Positions 8,468-19,521 are shown, numbered from the stretch's first letter. The stretch is 64,000 bases of DNA from Paenibacillus lentus (GCF_003931855.1 NZ_CP034248.1:2852001-2916000), one strand, 5' to 3'. Made by a program: numbers and translations. The notes: generated from the sequence alone by a model not told the origin.

Positions 8468-9411
8468 ATAAACTAACATTGAATGAACATGCAGAAAACA
8501 ACCCCATGGAATGGCAGGCAGACGAGGCAGCAGCCAAGACGCGGATTGATAAATATGTGAAGCAGCAGCTAGGCGATGATACTTCGCGTACCCAAATCCA
8601 AATTTGGATTGAGAATGGGGCTGTGCTGGTGAACGGTTCAACAGTGAAGACGAATTATAAGCTCGAAATCGGAGATTGCGTTACACTAACGGTTCCCGAG
8701 GCTGAGTCTGTAGAAATTGTGCCGGAGGATATCCCGCTGGATATTTACTATGAAGACAGTGATGTCATCGTTGTTAACAAACCGCGCGGAATGGTCGTTC
8801 ACCCAGCGCCAGGGCACTCTTCAGGCACGCTAGTGAATGCCCTGATGGCGCACTGTAAGGATTTGTCTGGGATTAACGGAGAGCTGCGTCCAGGCATCGT
8901 TCACCGAATTGATAAGGATACGTCGGGACTGATTATGGCAGCGAAGAATGATAAGTCTCATGCTTCGTTAGCTGCTCAACTGAAAGAACATTCCGTGACA
9001 AGGAAGTATTTGGCGCTCGTTCATGACAACCTGAGCCATGATCAGGGAACGGTGGACGCTCCCATTGGGCGGGATCCACATGATCGCAAGATGTATACTG
9101 TCATCGATCGCAATAGCAAGCATGCGGTGACTCATTTTCATGTAGTGGAGCGTTTTGGCGATTACACGCTACTGGAATTGAAGCTGGAGACCGGAAGGAC
9201 ACATCAAATTCGCGTGCATATGAAGTTTATCGGGCATCCGTTAGTTGGGGATCCGATGTACGGGCGGAGCAAAGGCATTAAATTTGAAGGCCAAGCGCTT
9301 CATGCGGCAGTACTTGGCTTTGTCCATCCAGCAACAGGTGAATATATGGAGTTTACGGCCCCATTCCCTGCAGATATGGAGGATCTGCTGCACTCGCTGA
9401 GAAGTCGCTAA
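8464..9411 (+). CDS. RluD-type pseudouridine synthase (YlyB)
   Basis: A 315-residue RluA-family enzyme that converts uridine to pseudouridine in rRNA. An S4 domain occupies about residues 25-85 (GAVLVNG), and the catalytic motif HRIDKDTSG is near residue 143 with its Asp. The later GRTHQIRVH and GDPMYG motifs are also intact. The lspA-rluD pair with a four-base overlap is common in Bacillales. RNA target (likely 23S helix 69 region) is inferred from family. Confidence 0.92.
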   Translation: MNKLTLNEHAENNPMEWQADEAAAKTRIDKYVKQQLGDDTSRTQIQIWIENGAVLVNGSTVKTNYKLEIGDCVTLTVPEAESVEIVPEDIPLDIYYEDSDVIVVNKPRGMVVHPAPGHSSGTLVNALMAHCKDLSGINGELRPGIVHRIDKDTSGLIMAAKNDKSHASLAAQLKEHSVTRKYLALVHDNLSHDQGTVDAPIGRDPHDRKMYTVIDRNSKHAVTHFHVVERFGDYTLLELKLETGRTHQIRVHMKFIGHPLVGDPMYGRSKGIKFEGQALHAAVLGFVHPATGEYMEFTAPFPADMEDLLHSLRSR

Positions 9412-9427
9412 GCAGATCGAATTCAAT

Positions 9428-9485
9428 AACACCTTCTGACTGGATTTCGCTGAAATGCGAGTCCGGTGCAGAAGGTGTTTTTTTG
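9428..9485 (+). terminator. Rho-independent terminator after rluD
   Basis: Arms AACACCTTCTG (9428-9438) and CAGAAGGTGTT (9469-9479) are followed by a T run to 9485. The loop is long (30 bases) but can fold on itself (CTGGATTTCGCTGAAATGCGAGTCCGG region). Confidence 0.8.
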
Positions 9486-9599
9486 TGTTGTTTCATGGTT
9501 TCCGGCAAAAAGTGCAAACGATCACGCGATTTATCCATTCTCCGTCTCCTTGGCTTATATGATCATATAACCGTAGACTGTGTGAAGGAGATGGAGGAT

Positions 9600-10868
9600 A
9601 TGAAAGTAGCAGTAATAAACCAAAACCCGTTTAAAGAAACCTATATTATGCAGCAGCTTGCCGAACGAATCGGCGGAGCTGATTACGGCAAGGAAACAGC
9701 CATTTACAAGTTTGAGAAAATCAAGCGCGCTAAGGCAGCTGCAAGAAAGGAATTTCCTGATATTGAACTGATTGACATGGGTGTGGGAGAACCCGATGAA
9801 ATGGCAGATGCAACTATAGTAGGCAGGCTGGCCGCGGAGGCGGAAAAGCCGGAGAATAGAGGTTATGCCGATAATGGTATAGCTGAATTCAAGGAGGCTG
9901 CTGCGCAGTATTTGCAGGATGTCTTCAATGTTCAAGGCATAGATCCGGTGACGGAGATCGTTCACTCGATCGGCTCCAAGCCGGCTTTGGCGATGCTTCC
10001 ATACTGCTTTATTAATCCGGGCGATTTAGCCCTATTGACGGTTCCGGGATATCCGGTACTAGGAACTCATACGAAATATTTAGGCGGGGAAGTGTATAAG
10101 CTATCGCTGACGGAAGAGAATGCTTTTCTGCCTGATCTGGAGACGATCCCGGAGGAAATTGCGCGTAAGGCTAAACTACTTTACTTGAATTACCCGAATA
10201 ATCCAACCGGAGCCAGCGCGACTTATGAATTTTTTGCTAAAGTTGTTGATTGGGCCCATAAAAATAAAGTCATCGTTGTTCATGATGCTCCTTATGCGGC
10301 TCTGACATTTGACGGACTTAAGCCGTTAAGTTTCTTGTCTATTCCTGGTGCTAAAGAGGTCGGTGTCGAGCTTCACTCTTTATCCAAGTCTTATAACATG
10401 ACAGGCTGGCGCATCGGCTTTGTTGCAGGGAATCCGCTGATTGTAAAGGCCTTTAGTGATGTGAAGGATAACTGTGATTCGGGACAGTTTATCGCGATTC
10501 AAAAGGCAGCAGCTTATGCGCTTGCTCATCCTGAAATTACGGAAAGAATAGCAATGAAATATTCAAGGCGGCATGAGCTGCTCGTAAATGCACTGAACAA
10601 ACTCGGATTCAAGGCGCGGAAGCCGCGAGGCTCTTTTTTTCTATATGTGAAAATACCTAAAGGAATAACAGGCGGTGAAACGTTTGAGACGGCGGAGGAT
10701 TTTTCCCAATATTTAATCCGGCGCAAATTAATTTCAACGGTGCCTTGGGATGAGGCTGGTCCATATGTGCGGTTCTCAGTTACTTTTGAAGCCAATGGGA
10801 TTGAGGAGGAGGAAGAAGTCGTCAAGGAGATCAAGCGTCGTCTTGGAAGTATCAAGTTTGAATTTTAA
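9600..10868 (+). CDS. dapL: Class I/II PLP aminotransferase, LL-diaminopimelate aminotransferase-like
   Basis: A 422-residue fold-type I enzyme. PLP motifs are present: GSKPALAMLP, YPNNPTGA, HDAPYAAL, and the Schiff-base lysine in HSLSKSYNMTGWR. The pattern fits DapL, which transaminates tetrahydrodipicolinate to LL-DAP in lysine and peptidoglycan synthesis; other aminotransferases of the same branch cannot be excluded by eye. ATG 9600 has AAGGAG nine bases upstream; MED at 9591 has no space for a site. A 12-base palindrome ATATGATCATAT at 9557-9568 lies in the leader. The gene stands alone between rluD and the pyr leader. Confidence 0.7.
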   Translation: MKVAVINQNPFKETYIMQQLAERIGGADYGKETAIYKFEKIKRAKAAARKEFPDIELIDMGVGEPDEMADATIVGRLAAEAEKPENRGYADNGIAEFKEAAAQYLQDVFNVQGIDPVTEIVHSIGSKPALAMLPYCFINPGDLALLTVPGYPVLGTHTKYLGGEVYKLSLTEENAFLPDLETIPEEIARKAKLLYLNYPNNPTGASATYEFFAKVVDWAHKNKVIVVHDAPYAALTFDGLKPLSFLSIPGAKEVGVELHSLSKSYNMTGWRIGFVAGNPLIVKAFSDVKDNCDSGQFIAIQKAAAYALAHPEITERIAMKYSRRHELLVNALNKLGFKARKPRGSFFLYVKIPKGITGGETFETAEDFSQYLIRRKLISTVPWDEAGPYVRFSVTFEANGIEEEEEVVKEIKRRLGSIKFEF

Positions 10869-11010
10869 ACGGTTTAGTTAATATGTGTTGTATAATTATT
10901 AGTATATGTGTATAATTATAAATAAAGTTCTTGGCGATGTGCTTTTCAGCGCAAGGATAAACATCCAATCCTCGTTAAGGTGCCATTCTTTTTTTATCTA
11001 GGTTGCCTTC

Positions 11011-11040
11011 TTGACAAGTTAAGGTGCTTTCTGTCATAAT
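11011..11040 (+). promoter_or_regulatory. Promoter of the pyr operon
   Basis: TTGACA at 11011-11016 and CATAAT at 11035-11040 with an 18-base spacer. It lies about 30 bases before the PyrR-binding leader. The preceding stretch 10869-11010 holds no gene; it is AT-rich and contains a run of repeated ATAATTAT-like segments near 10890-10920. Confidence 0.75.
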
Positions 11041-11049
11041 TCACTTAAA

Positions 11050-11220
11050 TCAATAAGCACCTTTAAATCAGTCCCGTGAGGCTGGCAAGGTAACGTGAAT
11101 GGGTTGTGGGAGACCTGCGCTTTTTATGTGCGGTGGTCTCTGTCATTATACCCACATGATAGTCATGGTCATTTACTGTGGCTAACGACTCCTTGTCTGA
11201 TTCAGGCAAGGAGTTTTTTT
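11050..11220 (+). promoter_or_regulatory. PyrR-binding pyr attenuator leader
   Basis: The leader has the PyrR anti-antiterminator signature: CCTTTAA, then CAGTCCCGTGAGGCTGGCAAGG at about 11062-11090, whose CCGTGAGG loop and paired CAG/CTGG flanks fit the known PyrR-binding loop. A second hairpin follows (GGGAGACCTGCGC with GTGCGGTGGTCTC, about 11107-11143). The attenuator ends in a terminator: ACTCCTTGTCTGA (11188-11200) with TCAGGCAAGGAGT (11202-11214) and a T run. With UMP bound, PyrR stabilises the first hairpin and allows termination; this mechanism is taken from B. subtilis. Confidence 0.88.
11188..11220 (+). terminator. Attenuator terminator before pyrR
   Basis: A near-perfect 13-base stem (one G-T pair) closes on a two-base to four-base loop and runs into seven T residues. 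It is the off state of the pyr leader. Confidence 0.9.
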
Positions 11221-11258
11221 GTGCCTATCACGGAACCAGGTGAACTTATCGTCTTTAG

Positions 11259-11816
<558 letters not shown>

Positions 11817-11817
11817 T

Positions 11818-12735
11818 ATGGCGATGGCAGCTTCCGCTTTGAGAGAACGCAGCTTGCTCGGCTTGAAGCATTTGAGCAGTGCAGAAATTAACTGGATTCT
11901 TGATCGGGCCGCTTATTGGGAAGGTCAAACGGAGAAAGTTATCCCGATTTTGAAAGATCGTTTTATCTCCAATATGTTTTTTGAAAATAGCACACGAACG
12001 CGTTTTTCCTTTGAAATGGCGGAGAAGCGGTTAGGCGCGGAAGTACTTAACTTCACTGCCTCCTCCTCCAGCGTTGAGAAGGGCGAATCCATCTATGACA
12101 CGGTTCGCACGCTGGAATCGATGGGCATCGATGCCGGAGTCATTCGCCTTAAGCCGATTGGCCTCCTCGAGGAGCTCGCCGAGAAAGTCTCGATTCCGCT
12201 CGTTAATGCTGGAGACGGCAATAATGAGCATCCGACACAAGCGCTGCTGGATCTGTACACAATGAAGCAGCATTTCGGCGAGCTAAAAGGGTTGAAGGTA
12301 TCGATTATCGGCGATATTAAACACAGCCGGGTAGCCCGCTCAAATCTTTGGGCTCTGCAGAAATTAGGGGCGCAAGTGAAGTTCTGCGCACCCGTGAGCA
12401 TGAGAGCGCCGGAGCTGGAGCGCCATGCTCCATATGTATCCATTGACGAGGCGATGTGCAGCGATGTAGTAATGATGCTTCGCGTGCAATTGGAACGTCA
12501 TGCAGGGGCAGGCATTATGAGCTCGGCCGAGGAGTATAGACTGAATTACGGAATGACGGAGGAGAGAGCAGGTAGGCTATCCCCGCACGTCATTATCATG
12601 CACCCCGCACCGGTGAATCGGAATGTAGAAATCGACGACAGCGTGGTGGAGCATTTCCAATCCCGGATCTTTAAGCAAATGGAGAATGGGGTGCCGATTC
12701 GGATGGCAGTTATGGAACGAGCGATGAGACACTAG
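11818..12735 (+). CDS. pyrB: Aspartate carbamoyltransferase catalytic subunit
   Basis: A 305-residue enzyme that joins carbamoyl phosphate and aspartate, the first committed step of pyrimidine synthesis. The carbamoyl-phosphate motif FFENSTRTRFSFE is near residue 50, then EKGESIYDT, HPTQALLDLY near residue 140, and MHPAPVNRNVEI near 260. An open frame extends upstream into pyrR, but ATG 11818, one base after the pyrR stop and preceded by GGGAGGAG, gives the family length. No regulatory pyrI follows, as expected for Bacilli. Confidence 0.96.
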   Translation: MAMAASALRERSLLGLKHLSSAEINWILDRAAYWEGQTEKVIPILKDRFISNMFFENSTRTRFSFEMAEKRLGAEVLNFTASSSSVEKGESIYDTVRTLESMGIDAGVIRLKPIGLLEELAEKVSIPLVNAGDGNNEHPTQALLDLYTMKQHFGELKGLKVSIIGDIKHSRVARSNLWALQKLGAQVKFCAPVSMRAPELERHAPYVSIDEAMCSDVVMMLRVQLERHAGAGIMSSAEEYRLNYGMTEERAGRLSPHVIIMHPAPVNRNVEIDDSVVEHFQSRIFKQMENGVPIRMAVMERAMRH

Positions 12736-12736
12736 C

Positions 12737-12835
12737 ATGAACATGTTGAATCATCCAGCTTGGTACAGAATGTCTGAACATACCAGTTATATTGAACAGA
12801 TGTCTAGATTACAGCAACTCAATGAGCGGAGGTAA
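12737..12835 (+). CDS. Possible 32-residue small ORF between pyrB and pyrC
   Basis: An ATG one base after the pyrB stop opens a frame of 32 codons with sequence beginning MNMLNHPAWYRM and ending NERR, closed by TAA three bases before the pyrC start. Its last codons contain the pyrC ribosome site GGAGGT. There is no convincing Shine-Dalgarno of its own, so it could be translated only by coupling with pyrB. It may simply be a spacer; I know no family for it. Confidence 0.3.
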   Translation: MNMLNHPAWYRMSEHTSYIEQMSRLQQLNERR

Positions 12836-12838
12836 GTT

Positions 12839-14122
12839 ATGCTACTCAAAATAATAAATGCCAATGTATTGGACGAAAGCGGTCAGCTGCAATTGAAGGA
12901 TATTTATGTCCGGGACGGAATGATTGCAGAGATTATAGATGCAGGAAGCCAAGGTCAAACGAATGCAGAACAGATCGTCGATGCCGATGGCAAGCTGGTA
13001 ACTCCTGGGTTTATCGATATGCATGTCCACTTGCGCGAGCCCGGATATGAGCATAAAGAAACGATCGAGACAGGCTCAAGATCGGCGGCTAAGGGCGGCT
13101 TTACAACGATTGCTTGCATGCCTAATACACGCCCGGTTATCGATACGCCGGAGACGATTGAGCTTGTGAAGAGCAAAGCTGAAGAGGCGGGACTGGTTAA
13201 CGTTCTACCCTACGCCGCGATTACTAAGAGTGAGCTTGGTCGTGAGCTGACGGATTTTGCAGCGCTGAAGGCAGCGGGTGCGATCGGCTTTACTGATGAT
13301 GGCGTCGGCGTGCAAAGCGCGCAAATGATGAAGGACGCTATGGCTCTTGCCGAGTCGCTCGGCATGCCGATTATCGCTCATTGCGAGGATAACTCGCTTG
13401 TGGAAGGCGCTCCGGTCAATGAGGGGGAATTTGCCAAGCGGCACGGTTTGAAGGGCATTCCGAACGAGTCGGAAGCAATCCATGTCGGCCGAGACATTCT
13501 TCTCGCGGAAGCAACAGGGGTACATTATCATGTATGCCATGTCAGCACAGAGCAATCGATTCGGCTGATTAGACAAGCGAAGGAAATCGGTATCCGGGTG
13601 ACGGCCGAGGTATGCCCGCATCACTTGCTGCTGGCCGAGACGGATATACCAGGGCTTGATGCCAATTGGAAAATGAATCCCCCGCTACGCTCCCAGCGGG
13701 ATGTAGAGGCCTGCATTAAGGCTTTGGAGGACGGTACGATCGACATGATCGTTACGGATCATGCGCCGCATAGCGAAGAGGAGAAAGCCAAAGGCATGCA
13801 GCTCGCACCGTTTGGAATTGTCGGTTTTGAGACGGCTTTCCCGCTTCTCTATACCAAGTTTGTCTTGACCGGACGTTGGGATTTGTCCCTGCTCGTTCAG
13901 CGCATGACGGCTGACCCGGCTCGGGTATTCGGACTTTCCGCCGGCAGATTGGAGCCCGGAGCTCCTGCAGATCTAACGATCGTGGATCTTGATAAGGAAC
14001 AGGAGGTCGATCCGAGTACATTCGCTTCGAAGGGGCGTAACACTCCTTTTGGCGGGTGGAAGCTCAAAGGTTGGCCTGTTGCAACAATCGTAGGCGGCAA
14101 GGTCGTTTGGCAAGAGCAGTAA
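12839..14122 (+). CDS. pyrC: Dihydroorotase (class I type)
   Basis: A 427-residue zinc amidohydrolase that cyclises carbamoyl aspartate to dihydroorotate. Metal ligands are visible in DMHVHLREPG near residue 60, in HCED near 180, CHVSTEQ near 232 and DHAPHSEEEK near 305. The carboxylated or bridging position follows the class I pattern of Bacillus PyrC. GGAGGT sits eight bases before ATG 12839. The end GGKVVWQEQ is typical of the second metal-independent beta domain. Confidence 0.95.
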   Translation: MLLKIINANVLDESGQLQLKDIYVRDGMIAEIIDAGSQGQTNAEQIVDADGKLVTPGFIDMHVHLREPGYEHKETIETGSRSAAKGGFTTIACMPNTRPVIDTPETIELVKSKAEEAGLVNVLPYAAITKSELGRELTDFAALKAAGAIGFTDDGVGVQSAQMMKDAMALAESLGMPIIAHCEDNSLVEGAPVNEGEFAKRHGLKGIPNESEAIHVGRDILLAEATGVHYHVCHVSTEQSIRLIRQAKEIGIRVTAEVCPHHLLLAETDIPGLDANWKMNPPLRSQRDVEACIKALEDGTIDMIVTDHAPHSEEEKAKGMQLAPFGIVGFETAFPLLYTKFVLTGRWDLSLLVQRMTADPARVFGLSAGRLEPGAPADLTIVDLDKEQEVDPSTFASKGRNTPFGGWKLKGWPVATIVGGKVVWQEQ

Positions 14123-14342
14123 TTATAGTGAATGCCAGCAATTGCAATCATTAAATAGATAGATGAATTAAAAATGAGATGCAGACAAGGGGAATAATAT
14201 TTCCAAACCTATATTATCTTAAGAAGTTTGGGAACAACAGTGATCGTAGGACATTTAACGTACTTGCCTACATCGATTTCAATAGTTCAACTTAAATTCA
14301 TACAAATAGATACCAAAGTCGAGCATAAAGGAGTGCGGGGAA
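14123..14342 (+). other. Long intercistronic gap inside the pyr operon
   Basis: A 220-base AT-rich gap separates pyrC from carA, whereas most other pyr junctions here are 1-8 bases or overlap. I see no ORF with a ribosome site, no long T run and no clear promoter. It ends with AAAGGAGTGCGGGGA, the carA ribosome site. It may hold an mRNA processing site or a weak internal promoter; nothing decisive is visible. Confidence 0.5.
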
Positions 14343-15479
14343 ATGCAGGCAAGATTGTTATTGGAGGATGGCACGCTATTTATCGGTAAGTCATTTGGCG
14401 CAGAGGGCGAATTGACAGGTGAGGTCGTTTTTAATACAGGAGTTACTGGTTACCAGGAAGTTGTATCCGATCCTTCCTACTATGGACAAATCGTCACGAT
14501 GACTTATCCGCTCATCGGCAACTATGGCATTTCCAGAGATGATTTCGAATCGCTCGTACCATCGATTCATGGATTGGTTGTACGCCGCTATGAGCCGATT
14601 CCAAGTAATTGGCGCGCCCAATACAGTCTGGGAGATTTGCTTAAAGAGCATGGCATTCCTGGAATTTCAGACATTGACACGCGAATGTTGACGAGAAAAA
14701 TTCGCCAGAAAGGTACAATGAAAGGCATCATAACGACTTCTGCAAAATCAGTAGAAGAGCTTCAAGCCATGATGGCTGCAGTCAGCGTTGAGGAACTGCA
14801 TAACCAAGTAGCAAGCACTTCCACATCATTTTTGTACCATAATCCGGGAGTGAATGAACGGATCGTGCTTGTTGATTTCGGAGCGAAGAATGGGATTCTC
14901 CGTCAGCTGAATCAGCGCGGTTGCGATGTAGTCATCGTACCGCATGACACGACGGCGGAGGAGATTCGCCGTCTCAACCCGGACGGCATTCAACTGTCCA
15001 ACGGTCCTGGCGATCCGAAAGATGTGCCACATGCTGTGCAAATGATCTCCGAGCTGCTTGGTGAATATCCGATTTTCGGGATTTGCCTAGGGCATCAGCT
15101 GCTGTCCCTAGCCTGCGGGGCAGATACGGAGAAGCTGAAATTCGGCCATCGTGGCGGGAACCACCCGGTCAAGGAATTGGCAACGGGAAGATGCTATATT
15201 ACATCCCAGAATCACGGCTACGCGGTGACGGAAGCCTCCATTGCCGGGACGGAGCTGGAAATTACGCATATCAACAATAATGATAAGACAATTGAAGGGG
15301 TAAGGCATAAGAAGTATCCGGCCTTTTCAGTGCAATATCACCCAGAGGCATCGCCGGGTCCTCAGGACAACAATTATTTGTTTGACCAGTTCCTGGAAAT
15401 GATCAGGGAACATAAACAACAAAATCCAAAAAGATCACGTCAGGCTGAAATAATGGCCGCTGCGAAGGGAGAGCTATAA
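14343..15479 (+). CDS. carA: Carbamoyl-phosphate synthase small subunit (pyrimidine-specific)
   Basis: A 378-residue glutaminase subunit (PyrAA). The N-terminal domain has [22 protein letters not shown]; the class I amidotransferase domain has the nucleophile Cys in GICLGHQLL near residue 245 and His and Glu in YHPEASPGP near residue 335. It releases ammonia from glutamine for CarB. Lying in a PyrR-controlled operon, it is most likely the pyrimidine-regulated copy. One base separates it from carB. Confidence 0.95.
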   Translation: MQARLLLEDGTLFIGKSFGAEGELTGEVVFNTGVTGYQEVVSDPSYYGQIVTMTYPLIGNYGISRDDFESLVPSIHGLVVRRYEPIPSNWRAQYSLGDLLKEHGIPGISDIDTRMLTRKIRQKGTMKGIITTSAKSVEELQAMMAAVSVEELHNQVASTSTSFLYHNPGVNERIVLVDFGAKNGILRQLNQRGCDVVIVPHDTTAEEIRRLNPDGIQLSNGPGDPKDVPHAVQMISELLGEYPIFGICLGHQLLSLACGADTEKLKFGHRGGNHPVKELATGRCYITSQNHGYAVTEASIAGTELEITHINNNDKTIEGVRHKKYPAFSVQYHPEASPGPQDNNYLFDQFLEMIREHKQQNPKRSRQAEIMAAAKGEL

Positions 15480-15480
15480 T

Positions 15481-18400
15481 ATGCCGATCAATAAAGACCT
15501 CAGGAAGATTCTCGTCATTGGTTCCGGACCCATTGTGATCGGTCAAGCGGCCGAATTCGATTATGCTGGAACTCAGGCGTGCCAGGCCTTGAAGGAAGAG
15601 GGCGTAGAAGTCGTTCTAATCAACAGTAATCCGGCAACTATTATGACGGACACCAACATGGCAGACAAGGTATATATAGAACCGATTACGCTTGATTTCG
15701 TCACCCAAATCATTCGCCAGGAGCGTCCGGATGGATTGCTGCCGACCCTTGGAGGACAGACCGGGCTTAACATGGCGGTTGAGCTGGCTCGCGCTGGTGT
15801 GCTGGAGCGCGAAAATGTGAAGCTTCTCGGGACGCAATTAACTTCGATCGAGAAAGCCGAGGATCGGGATTTGTTCCGCGAGCTGATGCGCGAACTGGAG
15901 CAACCGGTGCCAGAGAGCACCATCATTACTTCGGTGGAGGAAGCTTTGCGGTTCGCGGAAGAGATCGGTTACCCGGTGATCGTTCGTCCGGCTTATACGC
16001 TGGGCGGTACGGGCGGTGGGATCTGTGCGACGGAGGAAGAGCTTAAGGAAACCGTCGCTTCCGGAATTCGGTATAGCCCGATCGGGCAATGCCTGATCGA
16101 GAAATCGATCGCCGGCATGAAGGAAGTCGAGTATGAGGTTATGCGCGATGCGAACGATAACTGCATCGTCGTATGTAATATGGAGAACTTTGATGCTGTC
16201 GGAGTTCACACGGGAGACAGCATCGTTGTTGCTCCGAGCCAAACCTTGTCGGATCGCGAGTACCAAATGCTCCGCTCCGCATCGCTTAAAATTATTCGCG
16301 CTTTGAACATCGAGGGCGGCTGTAACGTACAGTTTGCTCTAGACCCGCAAAGCTTCCAATACTATGTAATTGAAGTGAACCCACGGGTCAGCCGCTCCTC
16401 CGCTCTGGCTTCGAAAGCGACTGGCTACCCGATTGCCAAAATGGCTGCGAAAATTGCGCTGGGCTATACCTTAGACGAAATTGTCAACCCGGTTACAGGG
16501 CAAACCTATGCTTGCTTCGAGCCAACTCTTGATTATATCGTCAGCAAAATTCCGCGCTGGCCGTTCGATAAATTCGTCCATGCCAACCGTAAGCTTGGAA
16601 CGCAAATGAAAGCTACCGGTGAAGTGATGGCCATCGGACGGACGTTCGAGGAGTCGATTCATAAAGCCGTTCGCTCCTTGGAGATCGGCACGCACCGTCT
16701 ATACTTGAAAGGCACTGATCAGTTAACTCAGGAAGTATTGGAGCAAAGGCTCGTTCAAGCGGACGATGAAAGATTGTTCTTGATTGCTGAAGCATTTCGT
16801 CGCGGTTATAAGCTCCAACAGATACAAGATTTAACGAAAATCGACTGGTGGTTCCTAGATAAAATCGAGCGCCTTATACAGTTTGAGAAGCAGATTGCAT
16901 CCGAGCCGATATTAACATATGACACGCTATATGAAGCCAAGCGTTTGGGCTTTACTGACCGCGCGATTGCCGAGTTGCGGGCAGCAGGGCAACCGGGGGG
17001 AATGCATATAACGGAGGAGAGTGTGGCTGGGTTCCGTAAGGAGCATAACCTGCGACCGGTATACAAAATGGTTGATACGTGTGCAGCAGAGTTCGAAGCC
17101 TCTACGCCTTATTATTACTCGACTTACGAGACCGAGAATGAAGTATTGCAGACCGAGAAGGAGAAGATCGTCGTGCTCGGCTCCGGCCCAATTCGGATCG
17201 GCCAAGGAATTGAATTCGACTACTCTACGGTGCATGCTGTCTGGGCGATTCAGAAGGCGGGCTACGAAGCAGTCATCATCAACAACAATCCGGAGACAGT
17301 ATCGACGGACTTCAACACATCGGACCGACTCTACTTCGAACCGCTTTTCTTTGAAGACGTAATGAACGTGATTGAAGAGGAGAAGCCTGTCGGTGTTATC
17401 GTTCAGTTCGGGGGACAAACGGCGATTAACCTTGCCGCCCCGCTTGAAGCAGCCGGCGTCCGCATCATCGGTACCTCCCTGGAGAGTATCGATGAGGCAG
17501 AGGATCGGAAGAAATTCGAGGCGTTGTTGTCCAGATTGAAAATTGCCCAGCCTAAAGGCAGTACAGTAACCTCTGTGGATGAAGCGGTCGGTACAGCGCA
17601 ATCGCTAGGGTATCCGGTTCTAGTACGTCCATCCTACGTGCTTGGCGGGCGCGCCATGGAAATTGTATATTCCGACCAAGAATTGTTGAAATATATGGAA
17701 GAGGCAGTTAACATCAACCCACAACATCCAGTGCTTATCGATCGCTATATGCTCGGCAAAGAGGTGGAAGTCGATGCAATTTGCGATGGAGAAACCGTGT
17801 TAATTCCGGGGATTATGGAGCATGTGGAAAGAGCTGGGGTACACTCCGGCGACTCCATCGCCGTATATCCGCCTCAGCATGTATCTCCGGAACTGAAACA
17901 TAAAATAGCAGACATCACGATCAGGATTGCTAAAGAATTGAAGACGGTTGGGCTTGTTAACATTCAGTTTGTTATTTACAATGACGAAGTATATATTATC
18001 GAGGTAAATCCACGCTCTTCACGGACTGTTCCGTTCTTGAGCAAGGTGACGAATATTCCGATGGCTAACCTAGCTACACAGTGCATTCTTGGCGCGAAGC
18101 TGAAGGATCTGGGATATACAGACGGGCTGTGGCCTGAGACGGATTATGTCTCCGTGAAGGTTCCGGTATTCTCTTTTGCGAAGCTGCGCCGTGTGGAGCC
18201 AACCCTGGGGCCTGAAATGAAATCGACGGGCGAGGTAATGGGACGCGATCCGCAGTATGCGAAGGCACTGTATAAAGGTCTTGTAGGGGCTGGAATGAAA
18301 ATTCCGACGACAGGAGCGATTATCGCTACCATAGCGGATAAAGATAAGGAAGAGGCCGTAGAGATTCTTCGCGGATTTTCCAATCTGGGCTATAAGATTC

Positions 18401-18693
18401 TAGCGACTGGCGGCACGGCAGCTGCGCTCCAAGCCGCAAATATCCATGTCACAACAGTCAACAAATTAAGTGAAGGATCTCCGAACATTCTGGACTTGAT
18501 TCGCAATGGGGAAGCTCACTTCGTCATCAATACACTTACTAAAGGCAAGGAGCCTGAGCGCGACGGATTCCGCATTCGCCGGGAAGCCGTCGAAAATGGT
18601 ATCGTATGTATGACTTCGCTTGATACGGTACGTGCGCTGCTGAACATGCTTGAGACGATCAACTTCTCGTCACAAGCCATGCCTGTTCTGTAA
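15481..18693 (+). CDS. carB: Carbamoyl-phosphate synthase large subunit (pyrimidine-specific)
   Basis: A 1070-residue enzyme (PyrAB) built from two homologous ATP-grasp halves. The first half carries [20 protein letters not shown] near residue 13 and [22 protein letters not shown] near 300; the second repeats these as [20 protein letters not shown] near 565 and [18 protein letters not shown] near 840. The C-terminal MGS-like allosteric domain starts near residue 930 ([14 protein letters not shown]). Length and motifs are complete. Confidence 0.96.
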   Translation: MPINKDLRKILVIGSGPIVIGQAAEFDYAGTQACQALKEEGVEVVLINSNPATIMTDTNMADKVYIEPITLDFVTQIIRQERPDGLLPTLGGQTGLNMAVELARAGVLERENVKLLGTQLTSIEKAEDRDLFRELMRELEQPVPESTIITSVEEALRFAEEIGYPVIVRPAYTLGGTGGGICATEEELKETVASGIRYSPIGQCLIEKSIAGMKEVEYEVMRDANDNCIVVCNMENFDAVGVHTGDSIVVAPSQTLSDREYQMLRSASLKIIRALNIEGGCNVQFALDPQSFQYYVIEVNPRVSRSSALASKATGYPIAKMAAKIALGYTLDEIVNPVTGQTYACFEPTLDYIVSKIPRWPFDKFVHANRKLGTQMKATGEVMAIGRTFEESIHKAVRSLEIGTHRLYLKGTDQLTQEVLEQRLVQADDERLFLIAEAFRRGYKLQQIQDLTKIDWWFLDKIERLIQFEKQIASEPILTYDTLYEAKRLGFTDRAIAELRAAGQPGGMHITEESVAGFRKEHNLRPVYKMVDTCAAEFEASTPYYYSTYETENEVLQTEKEKIVVLGSGPIRIGQGIEFDYSTVHAVWAIQKAGYEAVIINNNPETVSTDFNTSDRLYFEPLFFEDVMNVIEEEKPVGVIVQFGGQTAINLAAPLEAAGVRIIGTSLESIDEAEDRKKFEALLSRLKIAQPKGSTVTSVDEAVGTAQSLGYPVLVRPSYVLGGRAMEIVYSDQELLKYMEEAVNINPQHPVLIDRYMLGKEVEVDAICDGETVLIPGIMEHVERAGVHSGDSIAVYPPQHVSPELKHKIADITIRIAKELKTVGLVNIQFVIYNDEVYIIEVNPRSSRTVPFLSKVTNIPMANLATQCILGAKLKDLGYTDGLWPETDYVSVKVPVFSFAKLRRVEPTLGPEMKSTGEVMGRDPQYAKALYKGLVGAGMKIPTTGAIIATIADKDKEEAVEILRGFSNLGYKILATGGTAAALQAANIHVTTVNKLSEGSPNILDLIRNGEAHFVINTLTKGKEPERDGFRIRREAVENGIVCMTSLDTVRALLNMLETINFSSQAMPVL

Positions 18694-18724
18694 AAGGTTA
18701 TCCGCTATAATCAAGGAAATTAAC

Positions 18725-18756
18725 GCGGCTCCGGAAGCTTTATGCTTCGGAGCCGC
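18725..18756 (+). other. Strong intercistronic hairpin between carB and pyrF
   Basis: GCGGCTCCGGAAGC (from 18725) pairs with GCTTCGGAGCCGC (to 18756), an eight-base perfect outer stem plus an inner stem with a bulge. There is no T run after it, so it is more likely an mRNA stability or processing element than a full terminator. Confidence 0.65.
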
Positions 18757-18783
18757 AAGTATGACGGGGGGACAAGTTAAATA

Positions 18784-19521
18784 ATGAGTACATTTGAACA
18801 AGCTGCTGGGCGCCTGATGATCGCACTCGATTATCCGACGGCGGAGGAAGCGCGGAAGCTCATTACTGATTTGGAGGGCATTCCTTGTTATATGAAGCTG
18901 GGGATGCAGCTGTATTATGCAGTAGGCCCAGACTTTGTTCGGGAACTGAAGAAGCGTGGGTATCGGGTGTTCCTGGATTTGAAAATGCATGATATTCCGA
19001 ATACCGTGAAGGGTGGAGCTAACAGCGTGACCCGGCTTGGCGTCGACATGTTCAATGTACATGCTGCTGGGGGACTTAAAATGATGGCTGCTGCTTTAGA
19101 AGGGGCGAAGACGGCACTTGAAAGCGATCCGTCTCTTGCAATGCCTACTATTATTGCTGTGACTCAGCTAACGAGTACTAGTCAGGAAACCTTGAATCAG
19201 GAAATCGGGATTCCAGGAACGATGGAAGAGGCTGTTGTCGCTTATGCGGCATTAGCTAAAGCGGCTGGTTTACATGGAGTCGTCGCCTCCCCGTTGGAAG
19301 TACAGGCGATCAAAAAGCACTGCGGGGAAAGTTTCAAGACGATAACCCCAGGTATACGCCCGGCGGGCAGCGCTGCGGGAGATCAGTTCCGCACGCTTAC
19401 TCCAGGGGACGCAATGCGTCAAGGAACGGATTTTATCGTCGTTGGGCGACCGATTACCCAGGCACAAGATCCACGACGCGCTGCTGAGCTTATTATTGAG
19501 GAGATGAAGGAAGCATGGTAA
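18784..19521 (+). CDS. pyrF: Orotidine 5'-phosphate decarboxylase
   Basis: A 245-residue TIM-barrel enzyme that makes UMP from OMP. The catalytic Lys-Asp array is in FLDLKMHDIPNTV near residue 60, and IALDYP at the start and GIRPAGSAAGDQ near 190 and VGRPITQA near 220 are the other ligands. The ATG at 18784 follows GGGGGGACAAG. It follows carB directly, since pyrK and pyrD are not present. Its end overlaps pyrE by seven bases. Confidence 0.95.
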   Translation: MSTFEQAAGRLMIALDYPTAEEARKLITDLEGIPCYMKLGMQLYYAVGPDFVRELKKRGYRVFLDLKMHDIPNTVKGGANSVTRLGVDMFNVHAAGGLKMMAAALEGAKTALESDPSLAMPTIIAVTQLTSTSQETLNQEIGIPGTMEEAVVAYAALAKAAGLHGVVASPLEVQAIKKHCGESFKTITPGIRPAGSAAGDQFRTLTPGDAMRQGTDFIVVGRPITQAQDPRRAAELIIEEMKEAW

